DNA of 64,000 nt from Galbibacter mesophilus (GCF_023721415.1 NZ_JAMQVC010000001.1:744001-808000), one strand, 5' to 3'. Counted from the first letter of the stretch, positions 42,482 to 52,516 are shown. Notes: generated by a model from the letters alone, not told the origin. Numbers and translations: made by a program.

Positions 42482-45400
42482 TTATTCCGCATAAACGGTC
42501 GTAGCAAAAGGCTGCAAAGTTTTTAAAGCTTTCTCAACGGACTTGATATTTTCGAAGGTAATGAGTAACCGGAGTCCATTACGGGTTTGTTTTTCTTTTA
42601 TTTTTCCGATTTTAGGGTGGGTTTGAATGTATTGCAGAACGTTTCTAAACCGTTCGCTTTGGTAAAAGGAGCTTTGCTGGTCTGATATAAAGTAACCCAC
42701 CATTTTTCCTTGTTTTAAGATTATACGTTCCAGTCCCATTTGTGTGGCCAACCATTTTATACGAACACTGTTCAACAAATCGGTAGCCTCTTCGGGAAGT
42801 TCTCCAAAACGGTCAACAAGTCGTTGTTCGTAGGCTAGTAATTCTTCTTCCGTTTTTACGTTGCTTAATTCATTATAAAGGTTTAAACGTTCGGTAATGG
42901 CATTTATATAATCATCCGGGAAAAGCAATTGAAAATCGGTGTCCAGCTGGGTGTCTTTTACATACACCTTATCCTCTTCTTTTGGAGCATCATATAAATC
43001 AGCAAATTCATTTTCTTTAAGCTCCTCAATAGCTTCCTGCAGTATTTTTTGGTAGGTATCAAACCCAATTTCATTCATGAATCCGCTTTGCTCACCTCCT
43101 AAAATATCTCCAGCACCTCGTATTTCAAGGTCTTTCATGGCAATATTGAAACCGCTTCCCAATTCGGTAAACTGTTCGAGCGCTTGAATTCGCTTACGGG
43201 CATCTTCCGTCATAACAGAATAAGGTGGCGTAATAAAATAACAAAAGGCTTTCTTGTTGCTTCGTCCCACACGTCCGCGCATTTGGTGCAAATCCGACAG
43301 TCCGAAATTATTAGCGTTGTTAATGAAAATAGTATTCGCATTAGGAACATCCAAACCACTTTCTATAATAGAGGTTGCCACCAACACATCAAAATCGCCA
43401 CGCATAAAACTCAACATAAGTTGTTCAAGTTTCTTTCCATCCATTTGTCCATGACCAATTCCAATCTTGGCATCCGGCACCAATCGTTGAACCATTCCAG
43501 CAACTTCTTTAATATTTTCTATTCTATTGTGAATAAAAAACACCTGTCCGCCACGCTGAATTTCATAGGATACTGCATCACGAATCACTTCTTCATTCAG
43601 TTGAATAACATTGCTTTCAATAGGATACCTGTTAGGAGGAGGCGTGGTAATAACCGACAAATCCCTAGCCGCCATTAAACTAAACTGCAATGTCCTTGGA
43701 ATAGGCGTTGCCGTAAGCGTAAGCACGTCTACATTCTCTTTAATCGTTTTCAGCTTATCTTTTACAGCCACCCCAAACTTTTGTTCTTCATCAACAATTA
43801 AAAGTCCGAGATCTTTAAATTTTACATTTTTGTTCACCAATTGATGCGTCCCAATGATGATATCTACTTTTCCGTCCGCAAGACGTTCCAGAGTTTCTCG
43901 TTTTTCTTTGGCAGTTCTAAATCGGTTAAGGTACTCTATGGTGACTGGCATATCGGCAAGACGTTCCGTAAACGTTTTATGGTGCTGAAACGCTAAAATA
44001 GTAGTTGGCACCAACACAGCAACCTGTTTCCCGTTGTCTACTGCTTTAAAAGCCGCCCGAATGGCCACTTCGGTTTTTCCGAAGCCGACATCCCCGCACA
44101 CAAGCCTATCCATGGGCTGTTCGCTCTCCATGTCGTTTTTAACATCTTCGGTCGCTTTACTTTGATCTGGTGTGTCTTCGTACAAAAAAGAAGCCTCCAA
44201 CTCATTTTGCAAGTAGCTATCGGGACCGTATTGAAATCCTTTTTCCGTTTTTCGCTTGGCATACAGCTTTATCAAGTTAAAAGCTATTTCCTTTACTTTC
44301 GTCTTGGTTTTCTTCTTAAGATTCTTCCAAGCGTTGGAGCCTAGCTTATATATTTTAGGAGTTTTGCCGTCTTTCCCGTTGTATTTGGTAATTTTATGAA
44401 GGGAGTGAATGCTTACATATAAAATATCACGTTCTCCGTAAATCAATTTTATAGCCTCCTGTAATTTGCCTTCTACTTGAATTTTCTGTAAGCCCCCAAA
44501 CGTTCCAATCCCGTGGTCAATATGAGTTACATAATCGCCAATTTCCAGATTGGTGAGTTCCTTAAGTGTAATGGCTTGTTTTTTTGAGTAGCCATTCTTC
44601 AGTTGAAATTTATGGTAACGCTCAAAAATTTGATGGTCAGTATAACAAACCAACTTATTTTCTTGGTCCACAAACCCTTGATGGAACGAAAACACCACCG
44701 TTTGGTAATGCACATCTTTATCCACATCTTCGAAAATATCGTGAAAACGTTTCGCCTGTTGTTCACTTACACAGAAGATGTAGTTTTTAAATCCTTTGGA
44801 ATGATTCGTATTTAGGTCTTCAATTAATAAATCGAATTGTTTATTGAAAGAAGGTTGAGGCGATGTATTAAATTCAATAGTTTCGTAATTGCCATCCGTT
44901 TGCTTCGGATGATTCAGCGTTAAAGAAGTATAGCTTTCCAGTTGATTTTTTAGAAGATTGCCCGTGCAAAATAGTTCTGCTGGCGGGGCGTGTTTGATGT
45001 CTTCGGAAAGATTTTTAAATGCTTCTTCCGCCTTAGTGAATAACCCGTCTAATCTGGAAAACAACAGTTCAGTATTCTTCAAAAACACAACTGTTTTTGA
45101 TGAGATGTATTTCAGAAAACTTTCACGATCCTCTTCCAGCAATTTATTTTCAACATTGGGGATAATATTGATTTTTTTAAGCTTTTCCGTAGAAAGTTGT
45201 GTTTCAACATCAAAAGTTCGGATGCTATCGACTTCATCCCCGAAAAACTCTATTCGGTAAGGTTCATCGTTGGAAAAAGAAAAAACATCTACAATACCAC
45301 CTCTTACAGAAAACTCCCCCGGCTCTGTAACAAAATCTACTCGTTTAAACTTGTATTCAAATAGCGTTTCATTGATGAAATCGATAGAAAGTTTATCGTT

Positions 45401-45865
45401 TAGATTTATTTTAAGGGTGCTACGTTCGAGCTCCTTTTTTGTAACCACTTTTTCAAATAGTGCTTCAGGATACGTAACGATTATTGCGGGTCGTTTTCGG
45501 GAATTAATCCTATTAAGCACTTCTGCGCGCAAAAGCACATTGGCATTATCGGTTTCCTCGATTTGATAAGGCCTTCGGTAGCTTCCCGGGTAGAAAAGAA
45601 CATCTTTTTCGCCCACTAATTGCTCCAAGTCGTTTAGATGGTAAGCAGCTTCCTCTTTATCATTCAGAATAAATAAAAAAGGTTTTTCCGCTTCCTCAAA
45701 TGCATTGGCAATTACGATGGATAAAGACGAACCAACGAGACCTTTTAAATGTGTTTTACTTTGGGATTTGGCAATAGAACTCCCTAATTCCTGCTGCTGA
45801 AGGGATTCTTTATAGGCAGTTATAACCTGATGTAAGCCGCCAGACGACGCTATCTTGTTACTCAC
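42482..45865 (-). CDS. mfd: Transcription-repair coupling factor
   Basis: 1127 residues from a GTG start at 45865. UvrB-homology region, then the RNA polymerase-interacting domain (NLEIGDYVTHIDHGIGTFGG). The helicase follows: Walker A GDVGFGKTEVAIRAAF, IVDEEQKFG, TLTATPIPRTL, and RVGRSNKKAFCYFI in motif VI. A TRCF C-terminal domain with LNLYNELSNVKTEEEL ends it. Mfd removes stalled RNA polymerase at lesions and recruits UvrA. Length is normal for Bacteroidota. Confidence 0.97.
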   Translation of the reverse strand: MSNKIASSGGLHQVITAYKESLQQQELGSSIAKSQSKTHLKGLVGSSLSIVIANAFEEAEKPFLFILNDKEEAAYHLNDLEQLVGEKDVLFYPGSYRRPYQIEETDNANVLLRAEVLNRINSRKRPAIIVTYPEALFEKVVTKKELERSTLKINLNDKLSIDFINETLFEYKFKRVDFVTEPGEFSVRGGIVDVFSFSNDEPYRIEFFGDEVDSIRTFDVETQLSTEKLKKINIIPNVENKLLEEDRESFLKYISSKTVVFLKNTELLFSRLDGLFTKAEEAFKNLSEDIKHAPPAELFCTGNLLKNQLESYTSLTLNHPKQTDGNYETIEFNTSPQPSFNKQFDLLIEDLNTNHSKGFKNYIFCVSEQQAKRFHDIFEDVDKDVHYQTVVFSFHQGFVDQENKLVCYTDHQIFERYHKFQLKNGYSKKQAITLKELTNLEIGDYVTHIDHGIGTFGGLQKIQVEGKLQEAIKLIYGERDILYVSIHSLHKITKYNGKDGKTPKIYKLGSNAWKNLKKKTKTKVKEIAFNLIKLYAKRKTEKGFQYGPDSYLQNELEASFLYEDTPDQSKATEDVKNDMESEQPMDRLVCGDVGFGKTEVAIRAAFKAVDNGKQVAVLVPTTILAFQHHKTFTERLADMPVTIEYLNRFRTAKEKRETLERLADGKVDIIIGTHQLVNKNVKFKDLGLLIVDEEQKFGVAVKDKLKTIKENVDVLTLTATPIPRTLQFSLMAARDLSVITTPPPNRYPIESNVIQLNEEVIRDAVSYEIQRGGQVFFIHNRIENIKEVAGMVQRLVPDAKIGIGHGQMDGKKLEQLMLSFMRGDFDVLVATSIIESGLDVPNANTIFINNANNFGLSDLHQMRGRVGRSNKKAFCYFITPPYSVMTEDARKRIQALEQFTELGSGFNIAMKDLEIRGAGDILGGEQSGFMNEIGFDTYQKILQEAIEELKENEFADLYDAPKEEDKVYVKDTQLDTDFQLLFPDDYINAITERLNLYNELSNVKTEEELLAYEQRLVDRFGELPEEATDLLNSVRIKWLATQMGLERIILKQGKMVGYFISDQQSSFYQSERFRNVLQYIQTHPKIGKIKEKQTRNGLRLLITFENIKSVEKALKTLQPFATTVYAE

Positions 45866-45962
45866 TTAAACGTATTTTCGGCAAAGATAACAGATTGAAG
45901 GGGTATTATAAAAGCTAAATTAAACTTAAAACAGGTCAGAAGCTTTTATATCTGGTTTTGAA

Positions 45963-46021
45963 TGAATAATTTAACAAGTGTTGAAAGTAGTTCAGTTGCT
46001 TTTTGACGTCTAAATTATTCA
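45963..46021. repeat. Inverted repeat upstream of the SDR gene
   Basis: TGAATAATTTA (45963-45973) and TAAATTATTCA (46011-46021) are perfect 11-bp arms, 37 nt apart, in the 191-bp divergent spacer between mfd and the SDR gene. It may be a leader stem or regulator site. Confidence 0.4.
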
Positions 46022-46056
46022 AGAAAAGATAGCATTCAAATAAAAAAATAAAAGTT

Positions 46057-46839
46057 ATGGATTTACAATTGAAAGGAAAGAAAGCATTTATATCGGGATC
46101 AACCAAAGGGATTGGCTTTGCCATTGCGAAGACTCTTGCTGATGAAGGGGCGGAAGTTGTAATAAATGGCCGAAGTCAAGAATCCATCGATAAAGCATTG
46201 AAAAAAATTAAAGATGAAGTGAAAGGCGCAAAAATTACTGGGATTCCTTGCGATTTTTCAAGCCCTGAAGAGATAAAATCCCTCATTAATAGCATTGGAA
46301 GTGTAGATATTTTAATCAATAACGTCGGAATTTTTGAACCCAAGCCTTTTGAGGAAATTTCAGATGCAGATTGGCAACGATTTTACAATATAAATGTAAT
46401 GAGTGGTGTTCGTTTATCGCGCGCCTTTCTACCAGCCATGAAAAGACAAGATTGGGGCAGAATTATATTTATTTCTAGTGAAAGCGGAATTAACATCCCT
46501 GAGGAAATGGTGCATTACGGAATGACGAAAACTGCTCAATTAGCTATTTCCAGAGGAATTTCAGAAACCACCAAAGGCACCAATGTTACTGTGAATTCTG
46601 TTTTACCCGGACCGACACTTTCTGAAGGGGTTAGAGAATTTGCCAATGTAAAAGAAGGCGAAAGGGAAAGTGTGGAAAAAGAATTTTTTAATGAGGCAAG
46701 ACCCACTTCGTTGTTGCAACGTTTTGCGGAGCCACAAGAAGTTGCCAATATGGTAGCCTATGTGGCAAGTCCGCTTTCTTCTGCAACCAACGGAGCAGCC
46801 TTGAAAGTTGATGGCGGGATAGTGAAAACAGCTTTTTGA
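46057..46839 (+). CDS. Short-chain dehydrogenase/reductase
   Basis: 260 residues, a classical SDR. SGSTKGIGFAIA is the cofactor loop, ILINNVGIF the NNxG motif, and ISSESGINIPEEMVHYGMTK carries the catalytic Ser, Tyr and Lys. VLPGPTLSEGV and the C-terminal VDGGIVKTAF are typical. It resembles 3-oxoacyl-ACP reductase-like members, but the substrate is unknown. One base separates it from the disulfide reductase gene, so they form a two-gene operon. Confidence 0.92.
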   Translation: MDLQLKGKKAFISGSTKGIGFAIAKTLADEGAEVVINGRSQESIDKALKKIKDEVKGAKITGIPCDFSSPEEIKSLINSIGSVDILINNVGIFEPKPFEEISDADWQRFYNINVMSGVRLSRAFLPAMKRQDWGRIIFISSESGINIPEEMVHYGMTKTAQLAISRGISETTKGTNVTVNSVLPGPTLSEGVREFANVKEGERESVEKEFFNEARPTSLLQRFAEPQEVANMVAYVASPLSSATNGAALKVDGGIVKTAF

Positions 46840-46840
46840 T

Positions 46841-48190
46841 ATGAAGATAGATACATTTGACGTTTTTGTAGTAGGAAGTGGCGTTGCAGGCCAAAGAGTG
46901 GCATATGCCTGTGCAAAAGAAGGGTTAAAGGTGGCTGTTGCCGATAATCGTGAATTTGGCGGGACCTGTGCAAATAGAGGCTGTGATCCAAAAAAGGTGA
47001 TTTTAGCGGCTACGGAAATTGTTCAAAAGGCGACCGACTTGGAAGGGAAGGGAATTAGCGAACTTCCAAAAACCGATTGGAAGCAAGTGATGGAATTTAA
47101 AAAGAAATTCACGGCCAAAGTCCCAAGGAGAACAGAAGAAAATTTGGAAGAGGCAGGTATAAAAATGTACCATCAATCGCCAGAGTTTTTAGATAAAAAT
47201 ACCCTACTGGTTGAAGGTAAGAAAGTAGAAGCTAAAAAAATTGTAATCGCTACCGGTCAACATCCTCGAAAATTGGAAATTACTGGAGCGAGTAATTTAC
47301 TCACAAGCGATAACTTTCTGTCTTTGGAATCGCTTCCAAAATCCATGATTTTTGTTGGTGCAGGTTATGTTGGAATGGAGCTTGCGCACATGGCAGCTCG
47401 TTTTGGGGTGGACGTAACCGTTGTGGACCGTTTGGAAGCTCCGCTGTCCAAATTTGATAAAGACATGGTGGAAATATTGGTAAAAGCTTCAGAAGCAATC
47501 GGAATTAAATTCATTTTTGATGCTGAAGTTACTTCCGTAGAAAAACTGCAAAAGAATTTTCGACTCAGCTACACGAAAGATAAGAAGGAAAAAGAGGTGA
47601 AGGCAGAAATGGTTTTCAATACCTCTGGCAGGGTTCCATCCATTGAAGATTTGAATTTGGAGAAAGGTGAAGTTTCATTCAATGAAAAAGGAATTGAAGT
47701 AGATGCATTTCTTCAGAATACTACAAACCAAAATGTTTATGCATGTGGCGATGTCTCCGCTCATGCATTACCCCTAACACCTTTTTCTACTAAGGAAGCA
47801 AAGGTGGTTGCCGAAAATATTATTAAAGGGAATACTACAAAAGCAACCTTGGAGGTTACTCCTTCGGTGGTGTTTACCCTGCCTAATGTGGCTTCCGTAG
47901 GAATTACAGAAGAAGAGAGTAAAAAACTAAAAAAAGAGGTTGAGATAAAGACAGCCACTGTACCCTATTGGTTCAATGCTAAACGAATTCATACCGAATT
48001 TTACGCCTATAAAACCATCGTAGAAAAAAATACCGGAAAAATCTTAGGCGCTCATCTAGTTGGCCCACAAGCTGCAGAAGTCATTAATTTATTCGCAATG
48101 GCAATTTACAACGGAATGACAGCAACTGATTTGAAGGGCATGGTTTTAACCTATCCAAGTTGGGGGAGTGACATTCAAAGCATGGTTTAG
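46841..48190 (+). CDS. FAD-dependent pyridine nucleotide-disulfide oxidoreductase
   Basis: 449 residues. VVGSGVAGQRVAYACA binds FAD, GGTCANRGCDPKK holds the redox Cys43-Cys48, and VGAGYVGMELAHMAARFG binds NAD(P)H. The C-terminal dimerisation domain ends with ILGAHLVGPQAAEVINLFAM, but lacks the usual HxxPT histidine near the end (VLTYPSWGSDI instead), so classical lipoamide or glutathione catalysis is doubtful. It groups with glutathione-reductase/mercuric-reductase-like proteins of uncertain substrate. Its stop overlaps the stop of the convergent TspO gene. Confidence 0.9.
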   Translation: MKIDTFDVFVVGSGVAGQRVAYACAKEGLKVAVADNREFGGTCANRGCDPKKVILAATEIVQKATDLEGKGISELPKTDWKQVMEFKKKFTAKVPRRTEENLEEAGIKMYHQSPEFLDKNTLLVEGKKVEAKKIVIATGQHPRKLEITGASNLLTSDNFLSLESLPKSMIFVGAGYVGMELAHMAARFGVDVTVVDRLEAPLSKFDKDMVEILVKASEAIGIKFIFDAEVTSVEKLQKNFRLSYTKDKKEKEVKAEMVFNTSGRVPSIEDLNLEKGEVSFNEKGIEVDAFLQNTTNQNVYACGDVSAHALPLTPFSTKEAKVVAENIIKGNTTKATLEVTPSVVFTLPNVASVGITEEESKKLKKEVEIKTATVPYWFNAKRIHTEFYAYKTIVEKNTGKILGAHLVGPQAAEVINLFAMAIYNGMTATDLKGMVLTYPSWGSDIQSMV

Positions 48191-48993
48191 GAACGTAATC
48201 GCTGTTTCAATTTAACAAACGGACTAGTAGCTCTGTTTCTAAATCCGTGTAACATAACGTATATAGCAATCACTGCAGCACCACCCAGAGCTACAAAAGC
48301 AATGTTTTCTTGCGTTTCTTGATGTCTAACATAAATGGCAACCAATGCCCAAACACCAACGAGGGCAAATTCTCTCATATTCCTTTTGAAAATCATCAGA
48401 ATATTTAAAATTGTAGCAATGACTATCATTAAAAATGTCCAAGAAACTTCTGATAGTCCGCCGCCATCAAAACCGATTTTCGTAAGAAATGCAGCAATGT
48501 TGGCAATAGTAGCAACGGCAATCCAACCAGAGTAAATACAAATTGGCCACCACACAAAAGCAATAATTTCTATAGGAGCATCCCACTTTTCCATATTATT
48601 GGAAAGTACTATTTTCAATAAAGAATAAAGAATTATGAGCATCAAAAATACGGAAGTAAGGATAAAGTCGTAATGAAAGGCAATCACCCAAAGCGCATTG
48701 GCAATATTGGCAATAGCAAAATTATAACCCATCTTTTGAATGAATTCCGAAGCTTTTTTACTGAAAAATGCTCTTCTTATTTGAAAAGCCACAAAGGCAA
48801 TTAGTCCTAAATAAACTATTCCCCAAATTGAAAACGCATAACCCGCAGGTGTAAATAAGTTTTCATATTGACTGCTTACTTCTCCGATTGTAGTTCCATT
48901 AAGGCGAAATGCCTGAGAAATGTAATTAACTAGAATGACCGCAATTACACTGGATGTATTTAAAATGGCTAAGCGTTTTATTAAAGTGGCCAT
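48187..48993 (-). CDS. TspO/MBR-related tryptophan-rich membrane protein
   Basis: 268 residues with about eight predicted membrane spans, longer than the five-span TspO core. FTPAGYAFSIWGIVYLGL near residues 48-65 and IEIIAFVWWPICIYSGWIAV are family-type motifs. TspO proteins bind porphyrins or cholesterol and are linked to stress responses. The gene follows the amidohydrolase with a 2-bp gap, and converges with the disulfide reductase gene over four bases. Confidence 0.82.
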   Translation of the reverse strand: MATLIKRLAILNTSSVIAVILVNYISQAFRLNGTTIGEVSSQYENLFTPAGYAFSIWGIVYLGLIAFVAFQIRRAFFSKKASEFIQKMGYNFAIANIANALWVIAFHYDFILTSVFLMLIILYSLLKIVLSNNMEKWDAPIEIIAFVWWPICIYSGWIAVATIANIAAFLTKIGFDGGGLSEVSWTFLMIVIATILNILMIFKRNMREFALVGVWALVAIYVRHQETQENIAFVALGGAAVIAIYVMLHGFRNRATSPFVKLKQRLRS

Positions 48994-48995
48994 AA

Positions 48996-50279
48996 TTATT
49001 GCTTATAAATTTTACCGTCTTTCATAACAAAAACAACATTCTCTAATGTTTTAATATTGTCTATCGGATTTTGTTCCACAGCAATAATATCTGCTAAAAA
49101 ACCAGGAGCAATTTGCCCTAATTCATTCTCTTTTTTAACAATTTTTGCATTGGTAATCGTCGCCGATTGAATGGCTTCCATTGCTGGCATTCCAGCTTCT
49201 ACCATATAGCCAAATTCTTTAGCATTATCTCCGTGGATAAAAACTCCTGCATCAGTTCCAAATGCTATAGGAACCCCTTTTTTATAGGCTCTACCAAAAG
49301 TATTTTGAATTTTCGGACCAATATTTAACGCTTTCGGCACAATAACATCTGGGTAATATCCATCTATTTTTGCTTTTTCAGAAACCGATTTACCTGCCGT
49401 AATGGTAGGAACCAAATACACATCATGTTCCTTCATAAGTTCCATTGTCTCATCGCTCATTAAAGTACCATGCTCAATGGTTTTAACACCACCCTTTATG
49501 GCACGCTGCATACCTTCGTCTCCATGCGCATGTGCAGCCACATGGAAATCGTAATCAGCAGCAGTTTCGCAAATCGCTTTAATTTCTTCTAAAGTAAATT
49601 GAGGATTTTGCCCGTTTTTGGCGACGCTCAGCACACCTCCCGTGGCTGTTATTTTAATAAGGTCGGCTCCATTCTTATAACGTTGCCGCACCGCTTTTTT
49701 CGCTTCATCGACTCCATTAACCACGCCTTCCTTGGGTCCTGGGTCTCCTTGCAGATCTTTTCGGTAACCATTGGTTGGGTCTGCATGCCCACCAGTAGTT
49801 GCTAAGGATTTCCCAGCAGTAAAAACACGTGGACCATAAACTTTCCCTTGGTTAATAGCATTTCTTAAGGCTATGTTTACGCCACTACCCCCTAAATCTC
49901 TTACCGTTGTAAACCCTGCCATCAAGGTTTTTAATGCAATTTCTTGTGAGGTAAATGCTACATCTGCATCATTCAAGGTAAACTCCTGTAAGTAAGCGTT
50001 GGGATTGGTTTCAGATTCCATATGCACATGAAAATCCATTAACCCAGGCAAAACTGTTTTATCCTTTAGATCGATAATTTGATCATCTGTGTTGCTTGGT
50101 TGAAGATAACCATCTTTTAAATCCGTTATTTTATTCCCTGAGACCACGATGGTTTTTTCCTTTAAAAGTTTACCGTTTTTGGTATCGATAACTTTGCCAC
50201 AATGGAGATATGTATTTTGGGCATTGCTGCCAATACTGAGGAATAAAAAACAGAGAACTAGGAACGATGTTAACTTCAT
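48996..50279 (-). CDS. Secreted amidohydrolase family protein
   Basis: About 427 residues from the ATG at 50279; the frame extends upstream into galE but the signal peptide MKLTSFLVLCFLFLSIGSNAQ fixes the start. Metal ligands are in LMDFHVHMES, KITATGGV (Lys position), AAHAHGDEG, TIEHGTLM and FGTDAGVF. This is the imidazolonepropionase-like / Xaa-Pro dipeptidase-like group of binuclear metallohydrolases. The export signal suggests hydrolysis of peptides or amides in the periplasm. It sits 25 bp after galE. Confidence 0.9.
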   Translation of the reverse strand: MKLTSFLVLCFLFLSIGSNAQNTYLHCGKVIDTKNGKLLKEKTIVVSGNKITDLKDGYLQPSNTDDQIIDLKDKTVLPGLMDFHVHMESETNPNAYLQEFTLNDADVAFTSQEIALKTLMAGFTTVRDLGGSGVNIALRNAINQGKVYGPRVFTAGKSLATTGGHADPTNGYRKDLQGDPGPKEGVVNGVDEAKKAVRQRYKNGADLIKITATGGVLSVAKNGQNPQFTLEEIKAICETAADYDFHVAAHAHGDEGMQRAIKGGVKTIEHGTLMSDETMELMKEHDVYLVPTITAGKSVSEKAKIDGYYPDVIVPKALNIGPKIQNTFGRAYKKGVPIAFGTDAGVFIHGDNAKEFGYMVEAGMPAMEAIQSATITNAKIVKKENELGQIAPGFLADIIAVEQNPIDNIKTLENVVFVMKDGKIYKQ

Positions 50280-50304
50280 AAAGTGATTTTTAATGTTGCG
50301 CACG

Positions 50305-51321
50305 TTAAGATCGCACTTTTTGTTCCCATTTCCAAGCGGATTGCATTGCCTCATCCAATGTAGATTTTGCTTTCCAGCCAAGCTCATTATTTGCTTTGGT
50401 GGTATCTGCATAAGCGGCGATGACATCGCCTTGGCGGCGATCTACTATTTTATAATTCAGTTTTTTATCAGATACTTTTTCGAAGCTCTTGATAACTTCC
50501 AATACAGAACTTCCCGTTCCCGTGCCTACATTAAATACTTCGTAATTTTGTTTGTTCTTATTTTCAATAAGTCGTTCCAAGGCAACGACATGAGCTTTTG
50601 CCAAATCCACAACATGAATATAATCACGGATGCATGTGCCATCTTCCGTTGGATAATCGTCACCAAAAACGGAAAGTTGCTCCCGAAGTCCAACACCGGT
50701 TTGGGTGATAAAAGGTACAAGGTTTTGAGGAACTCCTAACGGTAATTCACCTATTTCCGCACTTTCATGTGCTCCGATAGGATTGAAATATCGTAAAGAA
50801 ATAGCTTTGATATTATTGTGCACTTTACACGTGTCTTGAATAATCTCTTCACCGATTTGCTTAGTGTTTCCGTAAGGAGATTCAGCTTTTTTAACTGGCG
50901 CATCTTCCGTTATTGGCAAGTTATCTGCTTGCCCATACACCGTACACGAAGAGCTAAAAATAAAAGAAGTATCGTCTTTTACCGATAGTTCTTTCAGCAA
51001 ATAAATAAGCGTGCTCAAATTGTTTTCGTAATAAAGCAACGGCTTTTCCACACTTTCCCCAACTGCCTTGGAAGCAGCAAAATGGATAACACCTTTAAGG
51101 TCGGAATGTTTTTTAAAGAATTGGGATACCGCATCTTTTTCGCGCAAATCCAGTTTTTCGAACAACGGTTTTTTGCCAGTGATAGCGGCAATACCCTCAA
51201 GAACATCCGTAGAAGAGTTGGAGAGGTTGTCTATTATCACGACTTCAAAGCCTTTGTTTTGAAGTTCTACCACCGTGTGCGAGCCTATAAAACCGAGTCC
51301 TCCGGTTACAAGTATTTTCAT
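50305..51321 (-). CDS. galE: UDP-glucose 4-epimerase
   Basis: 338 residues. VTGGLGFIGSHTV is the NAD loop, FSSSCTVYGQ and SPYGNTKQIGEEI carry the catalytic Ser, Tyr and Lys, and SLRYFNPIGAHESAEIGE is the GalE signature. It interconverts UDP-glucose and UDP-galactose for galactose use and surface glycan synthesis. It lies 14 bp after the DegT aminotransferase gene, which also belongs to sugar-nucleotide metabolism. Confidence 0.95.
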   Translation of the reverse strand: MKILVTGGLGFIGSHTVVELQNKGFEVVIIDNLSNSSTDVLEGIAAITGKKPLFEKLDLREKDAVSQFFKKHSDLKGVIHFAASKAVGESVEKPLLYYENNLSTLIYLLKELSVKDDTSFIFSSSCTVYGQADNLPITEDAPVKKAESPYGNTKQIGEEIIQDTCKVHNNIKAISLRYFNPIGAHESAEIGELPLGVPQNLVPFITQTGVGLREQLSVFGDDYPTEDGTCIRDYIHVVDLAKAHVVALERLIENKNKQNYEVFNVGTGTGSSVLEVIKSFEKVSDKKLNYKIVDRRQGDVIAAYADTTKANNELGWKAKSTLDEAMQSAWKWEQKVRS

Positions 51322-51335
51322 GAAAGTCTGTTTGG

Positions 51336-52493
51336 TTAGTTTATGAATTCTTTGATTTTATTAGTAATAAAAATTATTTGTTCATCGTCAAGTTCGGTAT
51401 GCATTGGTAAGGAAATCACTTCCTTCACCAGCCGATTGGTAACTTCGAAATCAGCTTCATTGTAGCGTTCGTCTTGATAAGCTTTTTGTTTATGCAGTGG
51501 AATCGGGTAATAAACTCCACATGGAATACCATTTTCATTTAAAAACTTCACCAACTCATCCCTTTTCCCGTTGGTAATACGTAAAGTATATTGATGAAAA
51601 ACATGGCAGTTACAAGTGTCGCAAATCCCATCTTTTCCGCAAGGAGCATTCAAATAAGGAGTAATAATATGATTGGTATCTTTTAAAGCTGCAGTATACT
51701 TAATAGCCGCTTCCCTTCTTTTTTGGTTGTAACTATCTAAAAGTGGTAATTTGGCACGTAAAACAGCGGCTTGAATAGAATCCAAACGCGAATTTACACC
51801 AACAACATCGTGGTGGTAGCGTTCGTACATTCCGTGGTTTACTATACCACGAAGGGTATGAGCCAATTTATCATCATTTGTAAAAATAGCACCTCCATCT
51901 CCATAACAACCTAAATTTTTAGATGGAAAAAAAGAAGTCGCCCCAACATGACCGATGGTTCCGGATTTTTGCTTTTTACCGTTTTTAAAGGTGTAATCGG
52001 CTCCAATTCCTTGAGCATTATCTTCAATAACATATAAATTATGCTCATCTGCAATCTCCATAATGGCTTCCATATTTGGACACTGACCAAAAAGGTGTAC
52101 CGGCACTATGGCTTTAGTTTTAGGAGTAATCGCTTTTTTTAGCGCATCTATATCAATATTAAAAGTATCTGGTTCCACATCTACCAAAACCGGTGTAAGT
52201 TGCAATAGGGCTATTACTTCTACGGTAGCTGCAAATGTAAAATCTACTGTAATTACTTCATCGCCCGGCTTAAGGTCTAGTCCCATCATGGCAATTTGCA
52301 AAGCGTCGGTGCCGTTGGCGCAGGGGATTACGTGTTTAACATCTAAATATGCTTCCAATTCCTTTTGAAAATTCTGTACTTCCGGTCCGTTTATAAATGC
52401 GGCCGACTCTAAAACTTCAGTAATGGAATTGTTAACTTTCTCTTTTATGAATTCATATTGACCCTGCAGGTCAACCATTTGTATTTTTCTCAT
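51336..52493 (-). CDS. DegT/DnrJ/EryC1/StrS family sugar aminotransferase
   Basis: 385 residues. IPCANGTDALQIAMMGL binds PLP phosphate, VIEDNAQGIGA supplies the ring-stacking Asp, and SFFPSKNLGCYGDGGA holds the PLP lysine. The family transaminates keto-sugar nucleotides. A cysteine cluster CGKDGICDTCNCHVFHQY occurs before the C-terminal substrate region; it may bind metal. Tandem TAATTTTG elements lie upstream. It heads a probable four-gene operon with galE, the amidohydrolase and tspO. Confidence 0.93.
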   Translation of the reverse strand: MRKIQMVDLQGQYEFIKEKVNNSITEVLESAAFINGPEVQNFQKELEAYLDVKHVIPCANGTDALQIAMMGLDLKPGDEVITVDFTFAATVEVIALLQLTPVLVDVEPDTFNIDIDALKKAITPKTKAIVPVHLFGQCPNMEAIMEIADEHNLYVIEDNAQGIGADYTFKNGKKQKSGTIGHVGATSFFPSKNLGCYGDGGAIFTNDDKLAHTLRGIVNHGMYERYHHDVVGVNSRLDSIQAAVLRAKLPLLDSYNQKRREAAIKYTAALKDTNHIITPYLNAPCGKDGICDTCNCHVFHQYTLRITNGKRDELVKFLNENGIPCGVYYPIPLHKQKAYQDERYNEADFEVTNRLVKEVISLPMHTELDDEQIIFITNKIKEFIN

Positions 52494-52516
52494 GGAAATA
52501 CTGTCTTAAGTAACAA

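Noticed and set aside
43184-43678. Plus-strand 164-codon ORF inside mfd
   Set aside because: Shadow frame; the minus strand encodes intact helicase motifs there.
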